A stretch of DNA of 64,000 nucleotides from Leptospira selangorensis (GTDB lineage Bacteria; Spirochaetota; Leptospiria; Leptospirales; Leptospiraceae): positions 1 to 64,000 of the forward strand of contig NZ_RQES01000005.1 in NCBI RefSeq assembly GCF_004769405.1, read 5' to 3'. The first letter of the stretch is position 1, and the number at the start of each line of letters is the position of its first letter. A model generated the notes under the pieces. It searched no databases, was not told the DNA's origin, and was given only the letters and a program-made list of their open reading frames with translations. Both the position numbers and the translations under genes were made by a program. Shown piece by piece: positions 10,661 to 21,193 of the stretch.

Positions 10661-12640
10661 TTAATACTCTTTTCTTTCCAACTCTTCCTTAGTCGGAAAC
10701 ACTAAATTCTGATTCATCAATTCATGGCTAAGATTCAAAAAAGCTCTCGCCTTATTAAAATGAGAATCGCAGATCCGGGCTTCCGTATCACAAAGACTTA
10801 CTTCTTCTCTCTGACCTTTTGCAGAATATTTTAAGTTACGATTTCCATCCACAAAGTGGATATAGAATAGATCCGATTCTATCCAACCGATTAAATTTCC
10901 ATAAGCAAAGTATGCAGACTCCGTCTTTTTAGGAGCCAGCAAATTCCGCCCCATAGCGGAGAAGTATGCTTCCTTACCGACAAGACCCAAGATCGTAGGG
11001 ATCACATCCAATTGAGAAGCATCTCTATCGTCGATCGCAGGCAGTATTCTTCCCGGAGAATATATTAAAAACGGAATATTTCTGTCTTCGTAATAATCCA
11101 AATAACGATGGTGAGTATGATCCGCTACAAATACAAAGATCGTATTATCAAAGTACTTGGATTTTTCCGCCCGATCCATAAAATCTTTAAGTGCCCAATC
11201 CGCATAATGATACACATTTAGATATTCAAAGTCTCTCTCATCTTCCTTAAAGATCCTAAATTTAGGATCCGGAGCACGGTACGGATAATGTGTGGATAAT
11301 GTAAGAGAAACTCCTAAGAAAGGTTTTTTAGATTCTGAAATTTTTTCGTGCAATACCTGAAGTACATCCGCATCGTCATAACCCCAGGCACCGATCTTGA
11401 ATCGATTCAACTTAGCGATCTCTTTTTCGCCCAGAACAGAATCAAATCCCCAATGAGGCATTAAAGTTGCTTTATTATCAAAACTTAAATCTCCACCGGT
11501 TACAAAAAATGTATCGTATCCTAAACCTTTGAAAATATTTCCTATCCCGGAAAAATTTCCCAGTACTTGGTGAGTTCTTACGACAGTCAGTCCAGGTCTA
11601 TCAGGCAATCCGGTGAGAATAGACATCATACCATTAGTAGTTCTTCCGCCCGAGGCAAAGAACCTGGTATAAAATTTTCCTTTTCTTAACAGTTTATTAA
11701 AATTAGGAGTGAGCTCTTTTCCGAAAACTTTTCCATCACTGATCGGATCTATAAATTTTCCGGTCCAGTTTTCTAGAAGGATCAAAACGATATTCGGAGG
11801 TTTGCCGTTATTGGTTTGTTTTTGTTTTCTTAATAGAGGATATTTTTTTCCGATGAACTCAGCGCCTTCATAAGAGATCTCTTCTCTAACTATACGAACA
11901 GATTCTTTTGTTTCTAACTTTAGATAATTCGGAATGGATTGACTTTTCAAATCCATGATAGAAGTGAATACGCCATTCAACGCGATATTATTCACGAAAG
12001 AATGTCCGGAAACGATTGCATTACTCGCTCTCAAAGGAGTTTCCTGAACTCCCCCTCGGATCGCGAAAACAACCGACACTAAAACTACGAAAGAAAGGAT
12101 AGAGTCCCTTTTCCAAGACTCAGGCTCGTGTTTGTACGGATTAAATTTTAAGAAAAGATAAGTGGATAAAGGTAGAAATACCAAAACTAGAAGAGAAGCG
12201 ACCACAGCTAAGAAAGGATTCTGTTCGAAGGCGGACTTCAAGATCACGCCCATATCCTTTCCTATAAAAACGAAACCTTCGTAACCTATATGTTTATTCG
12301 CATTTTCGAAATAAACTATATCAGCGATCAAATGAGAAAGCATCCAAACACTGATCAAGATCGGAAAGTATCCCCAGAAAAAATTGAAAAACTTAAAACG
12401 ATTTATATATGGAAGACAGGAAAGAAAAGCGAATGGTCCTAAGATCATTCCGATCACGGAAATATCGAACCTAAGTCCTACCAAGATCGCCCACAAAACA
12501 TCTTTGGTTTCCGCACCTTCTAATCTATAAGAATAGACCCAAAGGAAAGCTGCTTTATATAAAATTAGAATGAGAACAAAGTAGATGGCGTATCCGCCGA
12601 TCAATTTAAGATTGCTTGGTAAACGTTTCATCTTTTCCAA
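10661..12640 (-). CDS. LtaS-like membrane sulfatase-fold transferase
   Basis: The 659-residue protein has about five N-terminal membrane helices and a large external domain from about residue 280. LLENWTG holds the first metal-ligand Glu. The nucleophile threonine of LtaS-type enzymes is expected in SGGRTTNGMMSILTGLP, and the Asp/His pair in FVADHTHH. Relatives transfer glycerol phosphate or phosphoethanolamine to envelope glycans or lipids. It is a different subtype from the sulfatase-fold enzyme at 258-2225, so the locus holds two such enzymes. Acceptor unknown. Confidence 0.87.
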   Translation of the reverse strand: MEKMKRLPSNLKLIGGYAIYFVLILILYKAAFLWVYSYRLEGAETKDVLWAILVGLRFDISVIGMILGPFAFLSCLPYINRFKFFNFFWGYFPILISVWMLSHLIADIVYFENANKHIGYEGFVFIGKDMGVILKSAFEQNPFLAVVASLLVLVFLPLSTYLFLKFNPYKHEPESWKRDSILSFVVLVSVVFAIRGGVQETPLRASNAIVSGHSFVNNIALNGVFTSIMDLKSQSIPNYLKLETKESVRIVREEISYEGAEFIGKKYPLLRKQKQTNNGKPPNIVLILLENWTGKFIDPISDGKVFGKELTPNFNKLLRKGKFYTRFFASGGRTTNGMMSILTGLPDRPGLTVVRTHQVLGNFSGIGNIFKGLGYDTFFVTGGDLSFDNKATLMPHWGFDSVLGEKEIAKLNRFKIGAWGYDDADVLQVLHEKISESKKPFLGVSLTLSTHYPYRAPDPKFRIFKEDERDFEYLNVYHYADWALKDFMDRAEKSKYFDNTIFVFVADHTHHRYLDYYEDRNIPFLIYSPGRILPAIDDRDASQLDVIPTILGLVGKEAYFSAMGRNLLAPKKTESAYFAYGNLIGWIESDLFYIHFVDGNRNLKYSAKGQREEVSLCDTEARICDSHFNKARAFLNLSHELMNQNLVFPTKEELERKEY

Positions 12641-12713
12641 TTGATTAGAATTTTAGAGAGCTTGTCGGGCAAGACAAAAAAGGGATATACCGACTACCAA
12701 CCGAAGTCCGATT

Positions 12714-14624
12714 TTAGTCCAGATCCAAACCTTCTAATCTTAAAACTTCCAAAGCATTGCTGGACTGGACAATACCTGATCTGATCTTATAATCGAAAGT
12801 CATTTTGCCGTTTTCAATTTCTTCTCTGAAATGAAATAAAGAAAGTTCAGGTAAATCGGCCAATTCCAGATCATGAGTTGTAATAATTCCGAACACACCG
12901 TACTGTCTTAACTTTTTCAAGATCCCTTTGCAGGCGATTGTTCTTTCTCTTGAATTCGTACCTTTTAGGATCTCGTCTAAGAGTACTAATCTACCCTTTT
13001 GGGAATTTTTAATATCCTGCAATATTCTTCCCAGTCGTCTGACTTCCGCATAAAAGAAGGAGATACCTTCCTCTACAGAGTCTTCATTTCGGATACTGGA
13101 ATGTACGTCTAAGATTGGAGTTATAAATTCAGAAGCAGGTACAGGCCCCCCTGCCATTGCAAATATTCCCGAAATTCCTAATGCTCTTAAATAAGTGGTT
13201 TTTCCGGACATATTCGATCCGGTTAAAAGAAGAAGTTTCCCTGGTTGCATAGGCTCCAGATCATTCGCAACCCTTTTGTCTGAAGGGATTAATGGATGAA
13301 CCAAATTTTTTGCATGGATTATTGCATTTGATTTTTCTAATATAGGGAAAGTAAATTCTGGTTCTATCCAACTTAAATTTGCAAGTGGAAGTAAAGAATC
13401 CAGCTCGGCAAGATCCGACATAGATGCCTTTAAAGAAGCGCCGTCTTTATTCCACCAAGAAGTATACCTTCTCCAGATCCAAAGATCAAAGAAGAACAAA
13501 ATATTCAATAATGCGTGAGCTAAAGGAGACTGGGTATAAGCAGCCAGATTGGAAATTTTCAGAAATTGCTTCCAAGAGTTTTTGAGTTCCTTCTTATTCC
13601 AATTGGAAAGAAAAACTTCTCCTTTTGCTCCGGAAAGATTAGAAGAACGAATATAGAGTAGAAGTTTTCCTAATTCCTCTAATGTTTCCGAATCTTCCGC
13701 GATCGGTTGTAACATTTTTAAGGATCTATTTCTATATGATCCGAAAAATGCAGAGTGAAGAATAAAGATCCCGAATCCCCAGGTTTGTCCGAATAAAAAA
13801 CTTCCGAATACCAAAAGCCAAACAAGAGTCAGCCAAACCGGAAATAAAATCCTAAGTGCACCTGAAACTTTTCCAAAAGAAAATTTCCAAAAATCATTCG
13901 GCTCTTCTTCGAATAGATTGAATGGGAAATCTATCTTATTCTTTTCGGAACGTTCCGGTTGAAGACTACCGATCTTAGGAATATAAGAAGGGAGTTTTTC
14001 ATCTTCTCCTTCTCTTCTTGCCGGAAAAGAAGCTTCGTACAATCTAAATTGTCTGAGTAGTTTTTGGAGTACTTTTGTTTTTTTAGAAAGGCCTATAACT
14101 GCAATTTGTCTTGCTACTACTTTTGATTCTTCAGGAGTTTCTAAAAAATATTCTAAAAATCTGGAAGTTCCTTTTTGGATAACGGTGGTGTCTATTCTGG
14201 AAAAGATACCCTTCTCCCCCAAAAAATCCAAATCCTTGGTCCAAGAAGGAAGTCCAGTCTCTAAAACCAGATTTTTATAATATTCTCTTTTGGACTTTGG
14301 ATAATGTTTTCCATCCAATTGGATCCTTGAGACCTGAGCTGTTAAAAAATCGGACCAGACATGCAACCTTCTGATCTTCTCTCTTCTCTTTTGGTACGCC
14401 GACAATAAACGATAGAAAACGGCTAAGATAAATATAGAAGGTAAATAATATAGATCAGATACAGTTCGTAAGAGATAAACTCCGACGATCCATGCGATAA
14501 AAAATAAGAAAGAAAGTATTCTAAAAGTGGATAATAAGGAAAGGGTGGATTCTTCCTTTTGGATGATCCTATCCAGGCGGGAAATTTCGGATCCAAGTCG
14601 GTGGACCCTGTTGAGGGCGTTCAT
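12714..14624 (-). CDS. Membrane-anchored MutS-like ATPase
   Basis: The C-terminal third of this 636-residue protein is a MutS domain V ATPase: Walker [11 protein letters not shown] (about 468-477), Walker [18 protein letters not shown] (about 545-561) and ITTHDLEL. The remainder is not a mismatch-recognition domain. It has a hydrophobic pair near residues 46-90 and another near 255-295, so the protein is probably membrane-bound with a cytoplasmic ATPase. It lacks the mismatch-binding Phe-x-Glu domain, so a role in ordinary mismatch repair is unlikely. The start overlaps the stop of the small upstream gene by four bases (ATGA). Its biological role is unknown. Confidence 0.85.
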   Translation of the reverse strand: MNALNRVHRLGSEISRLDRIIQKEESTLSLLSTFRILSFLFFIAWIVGVYLLRTVSDLYYLPSIFILAVFYRLLSAYQKRREKIRRLHVWSDFLTAQVSRIQLDGKHYPKSKREYYKNLVLETGLPSWTKDLDFLGEKGIFSRIDTTVIQKGTSRFLEYFLETPEESKVVARQIAVIGLSKKTKVLQKLLRQFRLYEASFPARREGEDEKLPSYIPKIGSLQPERSEKNKIDFPFNLFEEEPNDFWKFSFGKVSGALRILFPVWLTLVWLLVFGSFLFGQTWGFGIFILHSAFFGSYRNRSLKMLQPIAEDSETLEELGKLLLYIRSSNLSGAKGEVFLSNWNKKELKNSWKQFLKISNLAAYTQSPLAHALLNILFFFDLWIWRRYTSWWNKDGASLKASMSDLAELDSLLPLANLSWIEPEFTFPILEKSNAIIHAKNLVHPLIPSDKRVANDLEPMQPGKLLLLTGSNMSGKTTYLRALGISGIFAMAGGPVPASEFITPILDVHSSIRNEDSVEEGISFFYAEVRRLGRILQDIKNSQKGRLVLLDEILKGTNSRERTIACKGILKKLRQYGVFGIITTHDLELADLPELSLFHFREEIENGKMTFDYKIRSGIVQSSNALEVLRLEGLDLD

Positions 14625-14854
14625 ACCGCTAAAGTAACGTTCTCGTAGTTTTCAGTCTCTCTTTTGTATATTTCATGGTCCAAAAGACGAACCAAAGAAC
14701 CGACATCTTGCATCAACCATGTGGAGACCATTTTGCCTCTGTCGCGGCCCAAAAATTTGTCCACATAGACGTAACCGAATAGATCCGTACCGTACTCGTA
14801 TACGACGAATCTCCCCGATCTTTTACCAGTCCTGTTTTCCAGACGGATCTGCAT
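14621..14854 (-). CDS. Small conserved-looking protein upstream of the MutS-like gene
   Basis: I do not recognise this 77-residue protein. I start it at the ATG at 14854 ([16 protein letters not shown]); the frame stays open to 15007, but the added N-terminus is Cys-free, basic and less gene-like. Hydrophobic and aromatic residues alternate in [17 protein letters not shown], which suggests a small beta fold, and the tail is acidic. The four-base ATGA overlap with the MutS-like gene is the best evidence that it is translated. Confidence 0.55.
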   Translation of the reverse strand: MQIRLENRTGKRSGRFVVYEYGTDLFGYVYVDKFLGRDRGKMVSTWLMQDVGSLVRLLDHEIYKRETENYENVTLAV

Positions 14855-15018
14855 TTTACCGAATTTACTCCGCACTTTCTTTTCGTACAAGAAAAAAAAT
14901 ATCTCAAGTATTTTCGCAAAGTCCCGAAGTACAGTTTGGGAGAAAGCTTCCTTTCCAAGGATGGAAAACCCGGAACTTTCTCCCTTTTTTCCCGAATGGG
15001 GTCGCACGGAGGCGATTT

Positions 15019-15225
15019 ATGATATATCCCGAAATGGATCCGGATCTACGGAGTTCCTTCGCAAAAATCGGAAAAACCTTTGCTAATCTTACAAACGACA
15101 CTGCTTTACCGGAATCCGGTCTAAAAGCTGGGAATTTGTTAGACAGAAGACAAATGAAAATCCTAGTCGAAATTCGAAAAAGAAGAATCAATTCCAAACA
15201 ATGGAATAGTTTCCAAAAAGATTAA
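15019..15225 (+). CDS. Small hypothetical protein with a strong ribosome site
   Basis: A 68-residue frame opens at 15019 (MIYPEMDPDLRSSF) with GGAGG at 15009-15013 ideally spaced from the ATG. Its C-terminus is very basic (KILVEIRKRRINSKQW), suggesting RNA, DNA or membrane-surface binding. It diverges from the MutS-like operon and converges on the caspase gene. I recognise no family. Confidence 0.5.
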   Translation: MIYPEMDPDLRSSFAKIGKTFANLTNDTALPESGLKAGNLLDRRQMKILVEIRKRRINSKQWNSFQKD

Positions 15226-15241
15226 AACCCAAACCAGGAAC

Positions 15242-15272
15242 AAAAAAAGCCCCTCGATCTCTCGAGAGGCTC
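15242..15272 (-). terminator. Intrinsic terminator of the caspase gene
   Basis: AGCCCCTCGA and TCGAGAGGCT form a ten-base stem with one mismatch. Read on the minus strand it is followed by a run of seven T. It lies just beyond the stop of the minus-strand caspase-fold gene and has no T-run on the plus side. Confidence 0.75.
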
Positions 15273-15296
15273 TCCTGAAAACTAAATATTCTGTTC

Positions 15297-16919
15297 TTAA
15301 TATTTGGTTTTAGTAGAAGGAAGTTTCACATTCAGGATAATATCCACTTCAGTTACTTCTCCCTCTCTCACCTTAATATCAGCATTATTCAAGTTCAGAT
15401 CTTCCGCGAAAGTAGCTTTGATCTCATACTCTCCCGGTTTTAAGTTCGTAAACCAGAAGTTACCATTTTGATCAGTATTTAATTTATTGATACCAGTTAC
15501 GCTTGTAACCGTAGGCATGAAAATCGGCTGATTGAGCACAGGGTTATCCAAGGTTCTGTAAAATACTTTTCCTCGGATCGCTCCATAACCTGTCATAGAA
15601 GCCACAACTTCCAGATCGTTTCTCTTATTAGGAAGAACTGCCTGGGTCTTTTGAACCTCAGGATAATCATCCGCCTGGATGGTTACCTTATGAACTCCGG
15701 CTGGAACACCTTTAATGGTTAAAGTGTAAGTCGCGCCTGGAGTGAGTTTCCCCATTCTCTTAGTCGCTCCCCAATAATTGGAGGATTCAGTAGTAATCGT
15801 CTTATCCACTTCTTTATCGTCTATGAGTACTCTAATAGAACGATTCCCCACTCTTTTCTTACCGGAAGTTATACGGATCTCCGGAGGAAGATCAGAAACT
15901 GCGTAAGCTCTATCTTGGATGATCGTGGTTTTGATTACCAAATCACCTTTTAAGTTTGTAGGAACAACTGGAGGTTCTTCGTTAGTAACGACTGGAGTTT
16001 CAGGTTCCGGTTTAGGAGGTTGAACATCCGGAACTGGAGTAGGATTCACAGGAGGTTTAACTGGCTCTACTGGTTTTGGAGGATCAGGCTTTTTTTCTCC
16101 AGCTAAGAAGATACCGGACGCGTTACCCGAAATCTGAGGCACTTGTTCGTGATCATATTTTTTAGCCATATTCACTGTTTCGTCTTTAGAAGCGAAGAAT
16201 GCTTCGAGCGCAGTGATTACGTTGTCCTGGTTTAAGTCCCCACTAGAAAGAGCCTTTCCGAAATTATAAGTAAAGATCCCGTGATTGATTGTTCCGCCAA
16301 CTTCGATCGCAGTTTGGTTATCATCCGCGCTGGAAATGATCGCTTTATCTTGGAAGAAGAAGTCCTGAGAATCTTGTTTTACTGTTCCATCACTTCCTTC
16401 CGGGATTGGAACATTAGCAGAACCTCTGGTTGCCTTTCCTTTTTTAGCGATACCTCCGGAGAAGCAGCAGTCGAAAACGAAAACCGTTTTAGGAGATTTG
16501 ATCCCTTCTAAATAATCGTTCAACTCATCGTCGGAAAGGTGAGGCCTATCATAACAAATGATGAGGTTTCTCATTCCGTTCTTTGCTTTTTCATCCCTTT
16601 GAAAAGCGCCGTGACCTGAGAAATAAAGAAATACAGTATCGTCCGCTTTTGCTTTAGAAGCGAGAGCCTTAATCTCTTTCTGTATATTGTCTTTGGTTAC
16701 ATCTTTACCCAAAACAATTTTGATCTCATCGAATTTTCCTACACGTTTGATCTCATCGTGTAGATATTTGGCATCTGCCTCACAAAGATTTAATTCAGGG
16801 ATTCCGGCTTTGTTTCCTTTATAATTGGATCCGAAGATAAGGCCTAACCTTTTCTGCGCGAACACATCAGTAGAAAACAAAAAGAGGGAAATTCCGATTA
16901 TGGAAATTAAGGATTTCAA
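15297..16919 (-). CDS. Exported caspase-fold peptidase (C14) with EF-hand-like loop and C-terminal beta domain
   Basis: The 540-residue protein has a signal peptide ending in DVFAQ (about residue 22) and a caspase domain. The catalytic His103 lies in YFSGHG and the catalytic Cys152 in DCCFSG. At 228-239 the residues match an EF-hand loop (D-x-N-x-D-x-x-I-x-x-x-E). A Pro/Val/Glu linker (about 277-315) leads to a C-terminal region with a carboxypeptidase-regulatory-like fold ([19 protein letters not shown]). It probably acts outside the cytoplasm. The start is TTG with AGGAGG six bases upstream. Substrate is unknown; caspase-fold bacterial proteins can be proteases or inactive scaffolds, but both catalytic residues are present here. 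Confidence 0.88.
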   Translation of the reverse strand: MKSLISIIGISLFLFSTDVFAQKRLGLIFGSNYKGNKAGIPELNLCEADAKYLHDEIKRVGKFDEIKIVLGKDVTKDNIQKEIKALASKAKADDTVFLYFSGHGAFQRDEKAKNGMRNLIICYDRPHLSDDELNDYLEGIKSPKTVFVFDCCFSGGIAKKGKATRGSANVPIPEGSDGTVKQDSQDFFFQDKAIISSADDNQTAIEVGGTINHGIFTYNFGKALSSGDLNQDNVITALEAFFASKDETVNMAKKYDHEQVPQISGNASGIFLAGEKKPDPPKPVEPVKPPVNPTPVPDVQPPKPEPETPVVTNEEPPVVPTNLKGDLVIKTTIIQDRAYAVSDLPPEIRITSGKKRVGNRSIRVLIDDKEVDKTITTESSNYWGATKRMGKLTPGATYTLTIKGVPAGVHKVTIQADDYPEVQKTQAVLPNKRNDLEVVASMTGYGAIRGKVFYRTLDNPVLNQPIFMPTVTSVTGINKLNTDQNGNFWFTNLKPGEYEIKATFAEDLNLNNADIKVREGEVTEVDIILNVKLPSTKTKY

Positions 16920-17194
16920 TCAGAGCCTCCTGGCTTGGGTGTCTCAAAATAGCAAAAAGCTAGGCTTTGTCATTATTTTTTTGCCCTAAGGATAGATACC
17001 TTCTAAGAGCGAGTACCAGACGTAAGACCTAGGATTTTTCGATTTTTTTTCCAAACTTAGAACGATTTTAAGGCTTAGGGCAAGAAATTTCCAAAATGTT
17101 CCAGGGGGAATCCCGCGTTTTCGAACAACTATTGATTTTTAGGGATCTTTTTAGTTACGCAAAGGGCGAGAAGAAGTTACCATAACCACCAAAC
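16920..17194. other. Intergenic region with a long-range inverted repeat
   Basis: No gene is supported between the caspase start and the ilvC terminator. The 5' leader of the caspase gene must lie here. TTGCCCTAAG at 16981-16990 is repeated in inverted form as CTTAGGGCAA at 17074-17083, a perfect ten-base pair 83 bases apart that could fold into a leader structure. Poly-T/A tracts flank it. Confidence 0.35.
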
Positions 17195-17223
17195 AAAAAA
17201 GGCCGGAAAATTCCGGCCTTTTT
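17195..17223. terminator. Bidirectional terminator downstream of ilvC
   Basis: AAGGCCGGAA and TTCCGGCCTT form a perfect ten-base stem with a two-base AA gap between the arms. An A-run sits on the left and a T-run on the right, so it can act in either direction. It lies immediately after the ilvC stop. Confidence 0.9.
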
Positions 17224-17246
17224 AATATCCAAATATTAGGATTTTA

Positions 17247-18278
<1,032 letters not shown>

Positions 18279-18340
18279 CTAAAAAGGCGTCTTTTTTACA
18301 AAACATTGTGAAATGGCCGATTCCACAATCTAAATTTGTT

Positions 18341-21112
18341 TCAGTAGCCCTTCGATTTCAATAGTTCGTCCAGCTTTCGGACTCCAGGGCTTTCTCCATC
18401 TATAGACTCTGCTGCTTCCAAGATTGAACGTGCCTCGTTAAAGCGACCTAATAATCTATAATTGTCCGTAAGGTTGATCAGGTTCGCAAGACGATGAGGT
18501 TGGGAGATACGGACCTTCTCCGCAGCCTGGCTTGACTTTGAGTATTCTTTTAAATGTTTATAACATACGGAAAGTAAGAACCAGATATTAGGAGAGTCCG
18601 AATCAAACTCTAAATATTTTTCAAACCAACGGGAAGAAGGATCATATTCCTTTCGATCATAATAAACTTGTCCCAATAATCTTGCAGCCGCTTTGAAAGA
18701 AGGGACAGAATGTAACGCTTCTTCCAATAATACAACTGCGGTACCGATCTCTCTTTGTTGTAAAAGAGCTTTGGCTTCGGTATATTTTCTAAGTACGGAT
18801 TCAGGGATACTTGTTTTAGACTCCGTTATATTCGGAGAAAGTTTTTCATGAAATCCAATGCGGATCAAAGAAAGATCATCGGATAATGCGCCTAAACTAT
18901 GGATGCGATCCACTAAATTATCAAGATCTCCTTTGGATTCCTCTACTGTTTTGAGGAACATATTCTCGTCGGAGTTCATGATCCAATTCACACCATCTTC
19001 GGTTAAATTGATATCATCTCTTCCATCGGAGCCTACATATAGAATATCTCCAGGTTTCAGATCGAATTCCAAAATCCTAAAACTCATTTCGGAAGGAGAA
19101 CCTAGTTTACGTAAAGTTAATTCTCTTTCTAAGAAAGATGCTTTTCCATCTCGTAGAAGTACCGCCCAAGGATGTTCCGCATTAAAATAATACATCTTTC
19201 CGGTCTTTTCATTAATGAGGCCAAGAATGGCGGAAGCCATCATCACTCCGTCGAATGTTCTGAAAATATCATCCAACTCTCGGTAAGATTCCCTCACCCA
19301 ATCTTCCGGGGAGATATTTAAAACCTTTCCTTGGCTTGCAGATCTAGCCATGATATTATTCATAGCCGTTCCGAGTACGATGGCTCCTCCCGCTCCTTGC
19401 ATGGATTTTCCCATCGCGTCTCCATTTAAGAAAACCGACCATCTTTCCTTTTCAGAACCGAATAAAAGATTTCCACTAATACAAATATCTCCCCCTATCT
19501 CCGATTCTTTATTCTTAAAAACGAATTTTTTCTTTTGTTCAATATAGAAGTTTGTCGTGACCGAAATAGCTCTATTCCAGTTCGTCATCAACGGTTTGCT
19601 TAAGAGAGAAGTTAAAAAATAATCTCCATCCTGTTGTACCTTGAGTGAATGGATCTCTTCCATTTTTTCGGTAACTTCTTTCGTGCGAGCGTCCACCTTT
19701 TCTTCCAAAGTATCCGCATACTCTTCTAATTTAGTTCTTCCTTCTAGGATACTTCCCACCATCTTATTGAAGGATTCAGAAAGATAACCTATCTCATCTT
19801 GGACGAGCACTGGGATTCGGATCGTAAGATTTCCTAAATTTACTTCTCCCACTCCCCGGATCAATGTGTTCAAAGGTCTCACCAAACTTCGATTGAAGAA
19901 GAATGGGAACAAAACTAAGATCACAAACACAAGAGAAAGAGTTAAGAACACCAACCAACTATTCGTTTCATCCAAAAACTTTCTATAATGCAGATAAGGA
20001 AATGCTACTAGAAGAGTTCTTTCTTCTACTTCGTCTCTCAGATAATATGAATAAAACAGATCATTAGGAGAAGGTACGTAACCATCTGAACTTGTTTTAG
20101 GAAGATTCGTAGTTGGAGTTCTTTTTAGGAAATTCCCTGATTTTCTATTTTCTAAAATTTCCTTTTGGGCCAAATTTAAATTAGGCTCAATGCCAGCTGA
20201 TTTTATCAAAACCTTGGGTTTAGTGGAAGAATCTCCCAAAGAAACGGCATATGCAATAGAAGAACCTTCTGATTTGCCGGTATTCAAGAATGCCTGGGCT
20301 TCCTTAATACTGATCTCATCAAATAAGGATTCATTTTTAAGATTCACTACTGTAGAAAATGCCTGAGCAAAAACCAAACAAGTAGCCACTGTAATCCCTA
20401 TAATCTTTGTCATAAAAGAAGTTTTATCTACTGTATTATTAATAAATAATATAGTCAGGGTAAAATATCCCAAGATCATAAAACCGACATATAATTGCTG
20501 GAACGCATTAAAAGTGATTACGCCCGATCTAAACAAAAGATTAGAAACCACTGGGACTAAATAGGTTACATCCATTCCCAAGGACATCTGTACTAAAGCT
20601 TTTCTTTCTTCCTTATCTGCTCTGATAATTTTTCGGACCTGAATCAGTATCATTACCAGAAGGAAAGCAAGTAAGGAAACCGCGAGCAGATTACCCACCT
20701 TTTGTTGGTAATTGTATATCTGCCCTGTAAAATCGAATAAAGGTTTATTCGTAAATATCTGATAATATGAGTAAGAGATCGTAATTAAAGATATCCCAAG
20801 CAATGATCCGATCACATACTTTGCTTCCTTAGGATGATCATTTCTAGGATATAAGTACGCAAATATACATAGAAAGATCGTACCAAATACTGCCGCCGGT
20901 CCTGTAACTAGTCTGTGATAAGACGCTTCCGGAAACGGAAGAATCGCCGAGAAGAAGAACCCGAAATTGATCAAAAAAACGAAAAGAAAAAGATATGAGA
21001 ACGCGCTCGTATAATTCGCCTTCTTCTTTAGCGCAGCTAAGAAAGCAAAAATGATAAAGGTAAAGATGGAACAGATGAGCGAAGAGATCGCCCATGAGTT
21101 AAAATAAACCAT
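18341..21112 (-). CDS. Membrane SpoIIE-type serine phosphatase with HAMP and TPR domains
   Basis: The 923-residue protein starts with about seven membrane helices (1-230). A transmembrane-flanked extracytoplasmic segment (about 253-395) follows, then a HAMP domain, a short coiled coil (KLEEYADTLEEKVDART) and a SpoIIE/PP2C phosphatase. Metal-binding Asp residues are visible in NGDAMGKSMQGAGG and GSDGRDD. The C-terminal 150 residues form TPR-like repeats. Such proteins dephosphorylate anti-sigma-factor antagonists or similar partners in response to a signal. It sits at one edge of a phosphatase-chemoreceptor block and is paralogous to the protein at 24671-27817. Confidence 0.9.
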   Translation of the reverse strand: MVYFNSWAISSLICSIFTFIIFAFLAALKKKANYTSAFSYLFLFVFLINFGFFFSAILPFPEASYHRLVTGPAAVFGTIFLCIFAYLYPRNDHPKEAKYVIGSLLGISLITISYSYYQIFTNKPLFDFTGQIYNYQQKVGNLLAVSLLAFLLVMILIQVRKIIRADKEERKALVQMSLGMDVTYLVPVVSNLLFRSGVITFNAFQQLYVGFMILGYFTLTILFINNTVDKTSFMTKIIGITVATCLVFAQAFSTVVNLKNESLFDEISIKEAQAFLNTGKSEGSSIAYAVSLGDSSTKPKVLIKSAGIEPNLNLAQKEILENRKSGNFLKRTPTTNLPKTSSDGYVPSPNDLFYSYYLRDEVEERTLLVAFPYLHYRKFLDETNSWLVFLTLSLVFVILVLFPFFFNRSLVRPLNTLIRGVGEVNLGNLTIRIPVLVQDEIGYLSESFNKMVGSILEGRTKLEEYADTLEEKVDARTKEVTEKMEEIHSLKVQQDGDYFLTSLLSKPLMTNWNRAISVTTNFYIEQKKKFVFKNKESEIGGDICISGNLLFGSEKERWSVFLNGDAMGKSMQGAGGAIVLGTAMNNIMARSASQGKVLNISPEDWVRESYRELDDIFRTFDGVMMASAILGLINEKTGKMYYFNAEHPWAVLLRDGKASFLERELTLRKLGSPSEMSFRILEFDLKPGDILYVGSDGRDDINLTEDGVNWIMNSDENMFLKTVEESKGDLDNLVDRIHSLGALSDDLSLIRIGFHEKLSPNITESKTSIPESVLRKYTEAKALLQQREIGTAVVLLEEALHSVPSFKAAARLLGQVYYDRKEYDPSSRWFEKYLEFDSDSPNIWFLLSVCYKHLKEYSKSSQAAEKVRISQPHRLANLINLTDNYRLLGRFNEARSILEAAESIDGESPGVRKLDELLKSKGY

Positions 21113-21193
21113 GGAGCGACTTTTCTAATCCCTAGTGTTTAGAATTCAAGATTTTTCTATACAAACTAGTTCGGAAATTTTATCGGAAACAGA

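Noticed and set aside
14719..15018. N-terminal extension of the plus-strand small gene back to 14719
   Set aside because: The upstream part is antisense to the small partner gene, and the strong ribosome site lies at 15009-15013, before the internal ATG.
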